DNA of 40,106 nucleotides from Deltaproteobacteria bacterium. GTDB lineage: Bacteria; Bdellovibrionota_F; JAHFAK01. A program made the position numbers and the translations under genes. The notes beneath the pieces were generated by a model. That model had not been told where the DNA came from and ran no database searches. It saw only the letters and a program-made list of their open reading frames with translations. The DNA is taken from the NCBI GenBank assembly GCA_023250585.1, contig JAHFAK010000003.1, positions 4,748 through 44,853 on the forward strand, in the 5' to 3' direction. Positions 1-9,620 of the stretch are shown piece after piece (within the stretch, counting starts at the first letter, position 1; every line of letters begins with the position of its first letter).

Positions 1-1470
1 CTGGATTGCGCTGTAGTACTTGATTCTGAACATGTCTCACGAAAACATGCACTTCTTATTTTCAGAGGACGTGAAGCAACGATTAGAGATTTAGGAAGCT
101 CAAACGGAACGATTAAAAATGGGGTCCGTATTCTTGAAGCAGAACTTTTAGAAGACGATGTTGTAGTTATCGGTGATTATATTGTCAGACACATGTCTAT
201 CAATGATAAAGCTTTACAATCATTAAAGAAGCCTCAACTCGCTAAGGAAAATAATAAGCCAACAAAAAATTCTCAAAGTTCGATCGGTACGTTCTTTCAA
301 AAATTTGTATTTATTGAATGGAAATTTCGTATTCTTTTTTTATTAGGAATATACGTATTTTTTTCTTATTTTGTACTTACTGACTTTCTGATTGAAAAGA
401 CTTCGGAAGAACTTTTTAAAGAAGCATATACACGTGCCCAAGTTCTTGTAAAATATTTGGCAGAACGAAATGCGCTCGAACTCAAATTAAATAATGATAT
501 TTTGCTCGATACCGAAAGTGTGCTGCAAGAAAGCGGTGTCGTTGAGGCTTCAATCGCGGATAAAAGCTTACGTGTCCGCGCACCATTGGCTTACAGCAGT
601 AGTATTCTCAATGATCAAACATCGCGTGAGGCCCTCATTGAAAGTAAAGTCATAACTGATTTTCCAAAAAATATAGATGTATTATTGCGAACTATTTCTC
701 ATGAGTCTAAGTATGACTTTGCATATTCTATTCGAGTTTGGAATGATGAAACAGGAGGGTTTGAAACAATCGGTATTGCAAAAATTGTTTTTAGTCCTCA
801 AGAAGTTATCCAATCTCATTTCAATATAGAAGAAATGAGGAAGAAGGCAATTATTATTCTTCTTATTCCTTTATTTTTGATTTTTCTTGGGATTTATTTT
901 TCAACTATTCTGCCCATACGAAAACTACGTCAGAGTGTTGAAAATGCTGCGTATACTGATACAAAAGAAATTTCACAACCATGTGCCTTTGATGAGCTGC
1001 AGAAACTTGCAGAAAGTATTCAGAGCTCTATAACGACACGATCCTTTGCTCCCCAGACTTCATCTTTAGCAGGTGCTCAAGAAGGTTTTGGAATAACTCA
1101 AGAAGATGCTCAATCTGATGCGCGAAAGAATATATGGCACGCAGTGATTAATAAACTCGAGGAAGGAATTATTATTGTAGATAATCAAAAGGTTATTGAA
1201 GAAGTAAACCATCGTGCCGTAGAGATGCTGAAACTGATTCATAATGGCGGAGTTGGAGAGCCCATAAATACCATTATTACTGATCAAGACGTCATTTTCG
1301 CAATGAATGATCTGATAGAAAAGATACAGAGCAATCAAGAGGAATCACCTTCTTTTGTTGTTAATTATGGAGGGCCAGGAAGAAGATTGCACATTAAAGC
1401 GTTCACTATAGATAAGGATACGAAAGGCACATACATTTTCTTGTTTAATTTTACTGATTATGGAACATAA
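1..1470 (+). CDS. FHA-domain membrane protein with C-terminal PAS-like region (5' partial)
   Basis: Frame is open from base 1 (LDCAVVLDSEHVSRKHALLIF...DLGSSNGTIKNG, an FHA signature) and runs through the ORF-track ATG at 193. TM segment near aa 50-70 and 225-240 of the listed ORF; GIIIVDNQKVIEEVN PAS-like stretch. Confidence 0.85.
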   Translation: MDCAVVLDSEHVSRKHALLIFRGREATIRDLGSSNGTIKNGVRILEAELLEDDVVVIGDYIVRHMSINDKALQSLKKPQLAKENNKPTKNSQSSIGTFFQKFVFIEWKFRILFLLGIYVFFSYFVLTDFLIEKTSEELFKEAYTRAQVLVKYLAERNALELKLNNDILLDTESVLQESGVVEASIADKSLRVRAPLAYSSSILNDQTSREALIESKVITDFPKNIDVLLRTISHESKYDFAYSIRVWNDETGGFETIGIAKIVFSPQEVIQSHFNIEEMRKKAIIILLIPLFLIFLGIYFSTILPIRKLRQSVENAAYTDTKEISQPCAFDELQKLAESIQSSITTRSFAPQTSSLAGAQEGFGITQEDAQSDARKNIWHAVINKLEEGIIIVDNQKVIEEVNHRAVEMLKLIHNGGVGEPINTIITDQDVIFAMNDLIEKIQSNQEESPSFVVNYGGPGRRLHIKAFTIDKDTKGTYIFLFNFTDYGT

Positions 1471-2434
1471 AAAATGTATCATAAAAATTTTGAGTGGTGA
1501 AGCAAAGGGAAAGCTCTATAAACTTGTTGGTTCGCGAATTAGTATTGGAAGAGCTACCAATGCCGATATTATTCTGCAAGATACCAATGCTTCACGCATT
1601 CATGCCTATTTTGAAATTAAAAAAGATAGCGCGGTTATTTATGACAATCAGAGTATGAATGGAATTTTTGTCAATAAACGCTCAGTCAAAGAGCAAGAGC
1701 TTGTGAGTGGTGATAAGATTCTTATAGGAGATACACTCTTGGAGTTTTTAATTGTTGATACAAAAACAGTGTTTGAAGAAAAAAGTATTACGATTAAACA
1801 TACACCGAGCGAAGATAATAATCTTCTCAATCCAAAACCACTGGCAGTTATTCAAAAGATACAATCCTATCTGACAAATCTGCGATCATTACCTGGCGGG
1901 CGACGAAAAATAATTATTGCCGTTCTTTTTGCCAGTGCTTTTTTTATCTATGTCATCCAAAATAATAACACTCACAAAGAGTCAGATCGGGATAAAGAAG
2001 CAGCTCAAAAAGAACAATCAGAAAAAGTAATACCAGGATTAGAAGCAGACGAAAAAAAAGTCGTTACTGAAGTTCCCCAATTTCACAATCCTCTCGAGAA
2101 AAAAAAGCATATCAATGAACTCTATACCGAGGCGCGCGTTTTTCATGATGTGGGAAAATATTATGAAGCCTTAAATCTCCTCGAAAAGATTTTAGAGGTT
2201 GATTCTCAGCATAGCCTTGCAATTATTAAACGAAATAAATGGACAGCCGAACGAGATTCAATCGCGCAAAAGCTCCTGGATGAAGGAGTACGTGCCTATA
2301 ATAACAAGTATTACGATTTAGCGAGCAGTTATTTTCAAAAGGTTCTCGATTTTATTCGTATACGGAATCATGAGCTTTATAGAAAAGCAGAAAATGGTAT
2401 TCTGCGTGTGGAGCAGGCACAAAATTCAGAGTAA
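1460..2434 (+). CDS. FHA domain protein with TM helix and C-terminal TPR-like repeats
   Basis: SRISIGRATNADIILQDTNASRIHAYFE...DNQSMNGIFVN FHA motif; TM IIIAVLFASAFFIYVI; overlaps upstream gene by 11 bp. Confidence 0.85.
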   Translation: MEHKKCIIKILSGEAKGKLYKLVGSRISIGRATNADIILQDTNASRIHAYFEIKKDSAVIYDNQSMNGIFVNKRSVKEQELVSGDKILIGDTLLEFLIVDTKTVFEEKSITIKHTPSEDNNLLNPKPLAVIQKIQSYLTNLRSLPGGRRKIIIAVLFASAFFIYVIQNNNTHKESDRDKEAAQKEQSEKVIPGLEADEKKVVTEVPQFHNPLEKKKHINELYTEARVFHDVGKYYEALNLLEKILEVDSQHSLAIIKRNKWTAERDSIAQKLLDEGVRAYNNKYYDLASSYFQKVLDFIRIRNHELYRKAENGILRVEQAQNSE

Positions 2435-2439
2435 AAGTT

Positions 2440-4158
2440 ATGAAGCAAGACGATAATAATAAATCATTTATTACTAAAATTGTGCAGTTTATTAATGAAG
2501 AGATTTATGATTTTTCTGGTAGAAAGAATAAGACTTCAGAATCTCACAATTCAATAACTGATGAAAGAAAAGAAAAGAGTATTGCAGAAGAAAAACCATT
2601 TAAGGAAATGAGCGAGTTACCTGAGAAGCATGACGAAATTGGTGGTCGAGTTATTTCATTACATAAAACTCACGAATCAAATCTTTCCTTTAAATTAGAC
2701 AAAGAAAACGATCATACAAAAGTCTTTGATGCTCTCGTTAATCCACATTTAATCCTTATCAAAGGATTTTTATCTGAGCGAAAGTTCCCTCTCTTAGAAG
2801 CTGAAACCACATTGGGAAGATCAAATGCAAATACTATTGTTCTTTCTGATAAAAGCGTCTCACGCAATCATGCAAAGATTGTAAAAAAGGCAGAGCAGTT
2901 TTATATATATGATCTTGAGAGCACGAATGGTGTTATAATTAACGGCGAACAGGTTAAAGAAGCACAATTGAAAAACAACGATACTGTTGTGATTGGTGAA
3001 TTTAGCTTTGAGTTTATTGAACCAAGCCAGAAGCGTGTTTCGCATATTCCCCAAGTAATTGAAGTCAGAAAAGATGATCCTGAAATAATAGCTATTGGTG
3101 AGCAACCACCACAAGGATTTTTGTATCGCTTAATTCCTCCTGAAAAACGATGGAGAATTATTTTAATCATAGGGTTTTTTTCGCTTGTCAGTTTATTTAT
3201 TGTTATGAATCAAAAAAGTAAAAAAACTCTGTCTTCTGATACGAATATTAAAGATGAAGATCCACATTCACGAGAAAAGGAAAAACGTTTTCAATTCACG
3301 GTGGCACAAGGAAAGGATCTATTAGAAAAAGAACACTATGAAGAGGCGCTTCAGGCTTTTATTGTTGCATTAAAACTCGATCCAACTAATCCAGATGTCC
3401 TTCGTTATAAAAAGAAAGCAGCGGCGGCAATAGAATTACAGAAAGAAATTTCTGCAGAAAAAGAAGCATTAAAAACTGAAGAACAACGGGAAGCGCGTGT
3501 TGAAAAAATGGAACGAGAAGGGATGAATTTTTATAATCAATACAGTTATGCTAAAGCGCAAGAGGTATTTGAAAAGCTGCTTAAAGAAGATCCAGACAAT
3601 AGTATTGCAAACAAATATATCCAATTAATTAAAGAGATCACGAGTAGTGCGTATAAAGAAAAGTTGAAGATTAAGGAAGAGCAGGAATTAGTAAAAGAGC
3701 AAATAGAATTAGCGCAGGGATTATACGAAAAAGGCGATATTTATAAGGCCCTCACTGAAATGCGTAAGGTGTTTAACTTTGATGTTGATCTGTCTCAGTA
3801 CCGCGATAAAATTCAAGCGCGTATTGAAACATGGGAAAAGGAATTGAAAGAAAAACTCAAAGAGAAGTTAGAGCATGCAAAAACTCTATGGGAAAATGGA
3901 GAAAAAAAAGAAGCACGAACGTTGTTACAAGAAATTCTAAAGGAATATCCTGATTACCCTGATGCACGCGAGGAATATCATCGTATACAAGCATCACTCA
4001 CTGAAGAAGCTTTTAAATATTACAATGAAGGTCGTATTTATGAATATAATGATGACATGAAAGCTGCTATTGAGAATTATGAAAAAGTCATAAATTTACT
4101 TGACCGTAACGACGAATATTATAAAAAGGCGGAGGAACAACTCAGAAAGATTAGATAA
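2440..4158 (+). CDS. FHA domain protein with TM helix and TPR repeats
   Basis: TTLGRSNANTIVLSDKSVSRNHAKI...LESTNGVIING; TM IILIIGFFSLVSLFIV; YEEALQAFIVALKLDPTNPDVL TPR. Confidence 0.87.
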   Translation: MKQDDNNKSFITKIVQFINEEIYDFSGRKNKTSESHNSITDERKEKSIAEEKPFKEMSELPEKHDEIGGRVISLHKTHESNLSFKLDKENDHTKVFDALVNPHLILIKGFLSERKFPLLEAETTLGRSNANTIVLSDKSVSRNHAKIVKKAEQFYIYDLESTNGVIINGEQVKEAQLKNNDTVVIGEFSFEFIEPSQKRVSHIPQVIEVRKDDPEIIAIGEQPPQGFLYRLIPPEKRWRIILIIGFFSLVSLFIVMNQKSKKTLSSDTNIKDEDPHSREKEKRFQFTVAQGKDLLEKEHYEEALQAFIVALKLDPTNPDVLRYKKKAAAAIELQKEISAEKEALKTEEQREARVEKMEREGMNFYNQYSYAKAQEVFEKLLKEDPDNSIANKYIQLIKEITSSAYKEKLKIKEEQELVKEQIELAQGLYEKGDIYKALTEMRKVFNFDVDLSQYRDKIQARIETWEKELKEKLKEKLEHAKTLWENGEKKEARTLLQEILKEYPDYPDAREEYHRIQASLTEEAFKYYNEGRIYEYNDDMKAAIENYEKVINLLDRNDEYYKKAEEQLRKIR

Positions 4159-4161
4159 CAG

Positions 4162-4252
4162 GTGTTGATGATAAGAATGTGCTGAAGTGCTGATGTTAAG
4201 AAAAAAATCTTCTCCTAACATCAGCACCTCAGCACATTCTTATCATCAACAC
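4162..4252. repeat. Long hairpin, 37-nt arms with 36/37 complementarity
   Basis: gtgttgatgataagaatgtgctgaagtgctgatgtta (4162-4198) pairs with taacatcagcacctcagcacattcttatcatcaacac (4216-4252). Confidence 0.9.
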
Positions 4253-4269
4253 AATCTTACCATACAATT

Positions 4270-5058
4270 ATGAAGATATTTCATGCATCAATGAGCGATA
4301 TTGGTAGAACACGAAAAATCAATGAAGATAGCCTTTACGTATCCAAACGAGATGGCATTTATTTAATTGCAGATGGAATGGGCGGTCATCTTGCCGGTGA
4401 AGTGGCGAGTAAAATTGCAGTTGAAACCATCGGTAGCTTTTTGAAATCAACTCGCGGCGATAAAGAAATTACCTGGCCTTTTCAGCGTGATGAAGCCCTA
4501 ACGTACGATGCAAATCGCTTTATTGTTTCAGTTAAATTAGCCAACAAAAAGATCTTTAATCATGGCCGTGAACGTAATCTCCCTGGTATGGGGACCACAA
4601 TTGTAGGAGTGCTCTGTAATAATAGTGGTACTGTCAATATGTGTCATGTTGGAGATAGCCGAATTTATCGCATTAGAAATGGAAAAATTGAACGAATGAC
4701 AGAAGATCATTCACTGCTTAATGATACGATTAAACGAGAACGAATGACGGCAGAAGAAATAGAAAAATTTCCTTATAAAAATGTCATCACTCGCGCACTA
4801 GGTATTGAAGAAGTCGTTACCGTTGATTTGCGTTTGGAGGAAGCACAGGACGAAGATTTATATATTCTTTGTTCCGATGGACTTTCCAATTTTATGAGCG
4901 AGCAAGAAATAGCGCAAACAATTATAAAAAATAAAAGCAATGTCCAAAAATCCTGCAAAGAACTTGTCAAAAAAACCAATGCCAAAGGCGGACTTGATAA
5001 CATTTCAGTTATAATCATTCGATTTAGCGAAGGCCAGAAGCCAAGAAAAAAAGAGTAG
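4270..5058 (+). CDS. PP2C-family Ser/Thr protein phosphatase
   Basis: RKINEDSLYV, IADGMGGHLAGEVAS, HVGDSRIYRIRNG, LCSDGLSNF, GGLDNISVIII motifs. Confidence 0.93.
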   Translation: MKIFHASMSDIGRTRKINEDSLYVSKRDGIYLIADGMGGHLAGEVASKIAVETIGSFLKSTRGDKEITWPFQRDEALTYDANRFIVSVKLANKKIFNHGRERNLPGMGTTIVGVLCNNSGTVNMCHVGDSRIYRIRNGKIERMTEDHSLLNDTIKRERMTAEEIEKFPYKNVITRALGIEEVVTVDLRLEEAQDEDLYILCSDGLSNFMSEQEIAQTIIKNKSNVQKSCKELVKKTNAKGGLDNISVIIIRFSEGQKPRKKE

Positions 5059-5063
5059 ATGTG

Positions 5064-5741
5064 CTAGGTTTTTACATTCCATATTTCTCTCAGTGCTTTT
5101 TTAATAATAGTCGGTGATAGAGGCACATTGGTAAGAAATTCTCGATGGCTTGTAGAATTCCTATAGGCTGGACTCTTTGAAGGTAAGAGAAGGTATTTTT
5201 CAATAAGCTCAATATTCATTCCATAAAGAAATGTTCCGTGAAAAAGAAGTGCATTCCGTCCACGCTTCTGAGCATTGCCTGAAAATTTTTTACCTCGCCA
5301 GACAAGATCGGTGAAGCCTTTTACCTCTATTGGTTCATTGAGAATTAATTGTAAAGCTTCTTTATGTTTTTGCATGATATATGTATTGGTTCGTGTAATA
5401 TTTTGATACTCTTCTTTTCCATCAATTTTTATGATCAGGCTATAATTTAAACAACCAGGACCTTGCAGCACAGTTCCTCCACCGGATGAACGTCGTAAGA
5501 TAGGAATTGTATCGTTTTTGCATGCTTCGATATTAACTTCTAGCTTTGCTTGATTGGCCCGTCCAAGAACAATGAAATATGTTGATGATTCCCAGAAACG
5601 AAGAATTTCTTTTAGAGAATGTGATTCGCATTCTTCAAGTAATACATCATCATAGGCAAGATTTTCAGATGGTGTTTCAAAAGATTGATCAATAGAGCTC
5701 AGCATGGAAAATTGACTACAATTACGTTTGACCTCTGTCAA
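5064..5741 (-). CDS. lplA: Lipoate-protein ligase A family (BPL/LplA/LipB fold)
   Basis: LRRSSGGGTVLQGPGCLNYSL and GKKFSGNAQKRGRNALLFHGTFLYG motifs; divergent from aceE. Confidence 0.85.
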   Translation of the reverse strand: MTEVKRNCSQFSMLSSIDQSFETPSENLAYDDVLLEECESHSLKEILRFWESSTYFIVLGRANQAKLEVNIEACKNDTIPILRRSSGGGTVLQGPGCLNYSLIIKIDGKEEYQNITRTNTYIMQKHKEALQLILNEPIEVKGFTDLVWRGKKFSGNAQKRGRNALLFHGTFLYGMNIELIEKYLLLPSKSPAYRNSTSHREFLTNVPLSPTIIKKALREIWNVKT

Positions 5742-5762
5742 TGAATTCTATAGATTACCGTC

Positions 5763-8450
5763 GTGGAAAAGAAGGATACAAAATCTCCAATAAATCAAAA
5801 TTCTCGTCAATGGTTTGACTCGCTTGAATTTTTTTTAGAGGGAGTTTTACAGAATTGGCAGCCAAATCAGATTGCACGTCTTTTAGAAACTTTGACAGAA
5901 CATTTGCGAAATACGGGACATACTGTTCCAACCCTTGCACAGACTCTCTACATCAATACTATCCCTAAAGAAGAAGAGCCTCCTTATCCTGGAAATCGGG
6001 AGATAGAGCGAAAAATTAAAAGCTACATTCGATGGAATGCAATGGCAATGGTTGTAAAAGCAAACCGTTTGCATAAAGATATCGGCGGACATATTTCGAC
6101 GTATGCATCCTGTGCAACACTGTATGAAGTTGCGTTTAATCATTTTTTTAGGGGAGATAATAATGGCGAAAGAGTGGCTGATCTTGTATATTTCCAGGGT
6201 CACGCTTCACCAGGCATTTATGCGCGAGCATATTTAGAAGGACGAATGAAGGCTCCACGATTACATGCATTCCGTCAGGATTTATCTCCGACAGGTGGAT
6301 TATCTTCCTATCCGCATCCTTATTTAATGCCTGACTTCTGGCAGTTTCCAACGGTTTCCATGGGACTATCTCCGCTTACTTCGATTTATCAAGCTCGCTT
6401 CATTCGCTATATGAAAGCTCGGGGTATATTAAAGAAAGAAGAGCCGCGGGTCTGGTGTTTTATCGGTGATGGTGAATCTGATGAACCAGAATCTTTGGGC
6501 GCTATTTCTTTAGCTGGCAGAGAAAATCTCGATAATTTAATTTGGGTTCTCAATTGCAATCTGCAACGACTCGATGGTCCCGTTCGCGGCAATGGAAAAA
6601 TTATTCAAGAACTTGAAGGAATGTTTCGTGGTGCTGGTTGGAACGTAATCAAAGTTATTTGGGGTTCTGATTGGGATGAATTACTCGCTCGTGATCAATC
6701 AGGGCTTTTGATAAAACGGATGGAAGAAGTTGTCGATGGAGAGTATCAAAAATATAGTGTTGCTCCAGGAAGCTACACACGTAAACATTTTTTTGGAAAA
6801 TATCCTGAACTTTTAGAACTCGTTAATCATTTGAGTGATGACCAAATTGCGCATCTTGGGCGAGGCGGACATGATGCACAAAAAGTCTATGCTGCGTATA
6901 AAAAGGCGTGTGAACTTACTGGACGACCAACGGTAATTTTAGCAAAAACTATCAAAGGCTATGGCCTTGGCGAAGCAGGCGAAGGAAGAAATATTACGCA
7001 TCAACAAAAAAAGCTCAATGAAAAGGAATTGCGTGAGTTTAAAGTTCGTTTCAATATTCCTATTCCGGATGAAGAAGTCGTTGACGCACCTTTTTATCGT
7101 CCCAAAGAAGATAGCGAAGAATACCGTTACCTTGTTGAACGGCGCAAGGCTTTGGGTGGTTTTCTTCCGGAAAGAAAAGTTTCTGCTCCTGCGGTTGAAA
7201 TTCCATCACTCGATTGTTTTCAAGAATTTTTAAAAGGGACAGGCAAGCTTGAGCAAGCAACGACCATGACATTTGTAAGAATTTTAACAAAACTCATGGG
7301 CGATAAAAATATAGGTTCACAGATTGTCCCTATTATACCTGATGAAGCACGAACATTTGGGATGGATACGCTTTTCCGACAATTCGGTATTTATGCTTCA
7401 GAAGGCCAACTATATGATCCTGTCGATAAAGACAATTTTCTGTATTACCAGGAATTAAAAGACGGACAAATACTCGAAGAAGGAATTACCGAAGCTGGCG
7501 CTCTTTCTTCATTCATTGCCGCAGGTACTTCCTATGCAAATTTTGGTGTTACGATGATGCCATTTTTTATTTTCTATTCTATGTTTGGTTTTCAACGTGT
7601 GGGCGATTTGATTTGGCAAGCTGCTGATAATCGTACTAAAGGATTTTTGCTTGGCGCAACTGCAGGCAGAACAACACTTTCGGGTGAAGGATTACAACAT
7701 CAAGATGGCCACAGCCATTTAATGGCAAGTACCATACCGACACTTCTTGCCTATGATCCTGCGTTTGCCTACGAAGTGGCAGTGATTGTGCACGATGGTA
7801 TGAAACGCATGTACCAAAACAATGAAGAAATTTTTTATTATATAACATTGTATAATGAAAAATTTGTTATGCCTGCAATGCGAGAAGAACAAGGAATAGA
7901 AGAGGGGATTCTCAAAGGCCTCTATAAATATAAAACAGGGGAAGAGAAAAAAAAACATACCGTTCATATCCTTGCCAGTGGCCCGATTATGCAAGAAGCA
8001 CTCACCGCACAAGAAATTCTTGGAAACACTTATAACGTAAGTGCAGATGTATGGAGTGCAACAAGTTATAAACGGCTGAGGGCAGATGCATTAAAAGTAG
8101 AACGATGGAACATGCTTCATCCTGAACAAAATCCGAAGAAATCATACATTGAAACACTTTTTGAAAGAGAAAAAGGTTCTTTTGTCGCGGTATCTGATTA
8201 TATAAAATTAGTCCCTGATCAGATTGCGCGTTGGGTTCCTGGTGGTTTATTTACCTTGGGTACTGATGGATTTGGTCGTAGCGACACACGAAGTAATTTA
8301 CGTCGCTTTTTTGAAATAGACACTCAGTCGATTGTTATTGCCTCATTATATAGTTTATACAAAAAGGGAGAAATTACTGCAAAAGTTGTGACAGAGGCAA
8401 TTTCGGATTTAAAAGTTGATCCGGAAAAAGGATTTCCTGAGTTGTTGTGA
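5763..8450 (+). CDS. aceE: Pyruvate dehydrogenase E1 component, homodimeric type
   Basis: 895 aa; GHISTYASCATLYEVAFNHFFRG, FIGDGESDEPESLGAISLAGRENLDNLIWVLNCNLQRLDGPVRGNGKIIQELEG; GTG start. Confidence 0.96.
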   Translation: MEKKDTKSPINQNSRQWFDSLEFFLEGVLQNWQPNQIARLLETLTEHLRNTGHTVPTLAQTLYINTIPKEEEPPYPGNREIERKIKSYIRWNAMAMVVKANRLHKDIGGHISTYASCATLYEVAFNHFFRGDNNGERVADLVYFQGHASPGIYARAYLEGRMKAPRLHAFRQDLSPTGGLSSYPHPYLMPDFWQFPTVSMGLSPLTSIYQARFIRYMKARGILKKEEPRVWCFIGDGESDEPESLGAISLAGRENLDNLIWVLNCNLQRLDGPVRGNGKIIQELEGMFRGAGWNVIKVIWGSDWDELLARDQSGLLIKRMEEVVDGEYQKYSVAPGSYTRKHFFGKYPELLELVNHLSDDQIAHLGRGGHDAQKVYAAYKKACELTGRPTVILAKTIKGYGLGEAGEGRNITHQQKKLNEKELREFKVRFNIPIPDEEVVDAPFYRPKEDSEEYRYLVERRKALGGFLPERKVSAPAVEIPSLDCFQEFLKGTGKLEQATTMTFVRILTKLMGDKNIGSQIVPIIPDEARTFGMDTLFRQFGIYASEGQLYDPVDKDNFLYYQELKDGQILEEGITEAGALSSFIAAGTSYANFGVTMMPFFIFYSMFGFQRVGDLIWQAADNRTKGFLLGATAGRTTLSGEGLQHQDGHSHLMASTIPTLLAYDPAFAYEVAVIVHDGMKRMYQNNEEIFYYITLYNEKFVMPAMREEQGIEEGILKGLYKYKTGEEKKKHTVHILASGPIMQEALTAQEILGNTYNVSADVWSATSYKRLRADALKVERWNMLHPEQNPKKSYIETLFEREKGSFVAVSDYIKLVPDQIARWVPGGLFTLGTDGFGRSDTRSNLRRFFEIDTQSIVIASLYSLYKKGEITAKVVTEAISDLKVDPEKGFPELL

Positions 8451-8519
8451 GAGTTTGTCATTTCCTCAATTGATTTCTTTCTCGCATTCTCTCTATCATC
8501 AATAACGAGTATATTTATA

Positions 8520-8962
8520 GGAATGGCTCAGTTAATGGGAAAAATGAAGATGGATCCCGTGGTCAAGCCACGGGATGACAAACGGGAAATACTCTCAAAT
8601 TGTCATCCCGCGGCTTGACCGCGGGATCCAGTTCCATAGAGAACATGCCTACTTCCTAATAACCGAGAAGGTGTGAAAAAATCAAGAGAGAGCTCCATTT
8701 TCTGAAAAAGAGCGATAGGAAACTGAAATGTCCCATTCGACTGTCATTGCGAAAACCTGAAGGGTTTGAAGCAATCTCTTCTTACATATCCAAAGATTGC
8801 GGAGTTTATCCCGAATCTGCTTGAGATTGCTTCGTCGGACAAAAAAACGTGTCCTCCTCGCAATGACACGTGAGGGATCACACTCGAAATGACAACGTGC
8901 GGTCTTCTGTCATTTCGAACAAAGTGAGAAATATGATTCTTTCACACCTTCCGAGGCATTAC
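8520..8962. mobile_element. Composite MITE-like element M1 (modules A+B) with perfect 8-bp TSD TATTTATA
   Basis: Ends GGAATGGCTCAG / GTAATGCCTCGG (rc of right end); TATTTATA at 8512-8519 and 8963-8970; modules repeated elsewhere in window. Confidence 0.85.
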
Positions 8963-9005
8963 TATTTATATTGATTTTAATGACTTTTTAAGATTCTATT
9001 TTAGT

Positions 9006-9260
9006 ATGACTCAATCAACTTCTTGGAATGAAATTTGTCGGCAATTTCCTAATGAATGGATTGTTGTTGTTCAGTATAGGAGTCAAGGCTCTGTAGCTGT
9101 CGATGGAATAGTCATTGCTCATGGACATAATAAATCAGTATTTCGTGGAGAAGTTGCCAAAGCAATTAAAAAATATGGACGTGCCGCGGTTCGTTATACG
9201 GGCGATCTTGTCCAAGAATCAGAACTTCCTCTGTTATGGCAAATATTTCATACACATTAG
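9006..9260 (+). CDS. Small DUF5678-like protein
   Basis: WNEICRQFPNEWIVVVQYRSQGSVAVDGIVIAHG...VRYTGDLV; overlaps next ORF. Confidence 0.6.
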   Translation: MTQSTSWNEICRQFPNEWIVVVQYRSQGSVAVDGIVIAHGHNKSVFRGEVAKAIKKYGRAAVRYTGDLVQESELPLLWQIFHTH

Positions 9261-9616
9261 ATAAACGGCTTATTATTGTGCAATCTATTCTGCAAGGAAA
9301 ATATGGAGAATATGATGCGGATCTTATTTTAGATACTGGGGCTTCATTGACAATTATTGATCCAAGCGTTATCGAGGAATTGGGATATACTGCTGATGAC
9401 AAAAGTGCACCCTCGATAGTTAAATCTCCAATAGGTAAAGAAAAAGGTTTTAGAATACATCTTCATGCGCTAGAATGTCTTGGTCAAAGAATTGAGAACT
9501 TTGAGATAGCTTGTCATTCCTTGGGCCTTCAACATGTTGATGGATTATTGGGGATGAATTTTTTAGAAAAGTATAATTTTTGTATCTATCCAGATAAACA
9601 AATAATAAAGATTTAA
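9236..9616 (+). CDS. Retropepsin-like aspartic protease
   Basis: ADLILDTGASLTIIDPSVIEELGY (DTGA catalytic motif) and DGLLGMNFLEKY. Confidence 0.8.
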   Translation: MANISYTLDKRLIIVQSILQGKYGEYDADLILDTGASLTIIDPSVIEELGYTADDKSAPSIVKSPIGKEKGFRIHLHALECLGQRIENFEIACHSLGLQHVDGLLGMNFLEKYNFCIYPDKQIIKI

Positions 9617-9620
9617 CATT

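Noticed and set aside
6961-7290. ORFs on other frames inside aceE
   Set aside because: Out-of-frame overlaps within a highly conserved CDS.
8700-8930. Possible CRISPR or ncRNA from repeated gtcattgcga / caatgac strings
   Set aside because: These are inverted palindromic pieces of MITE module B, not regularly spaced direct repeats.
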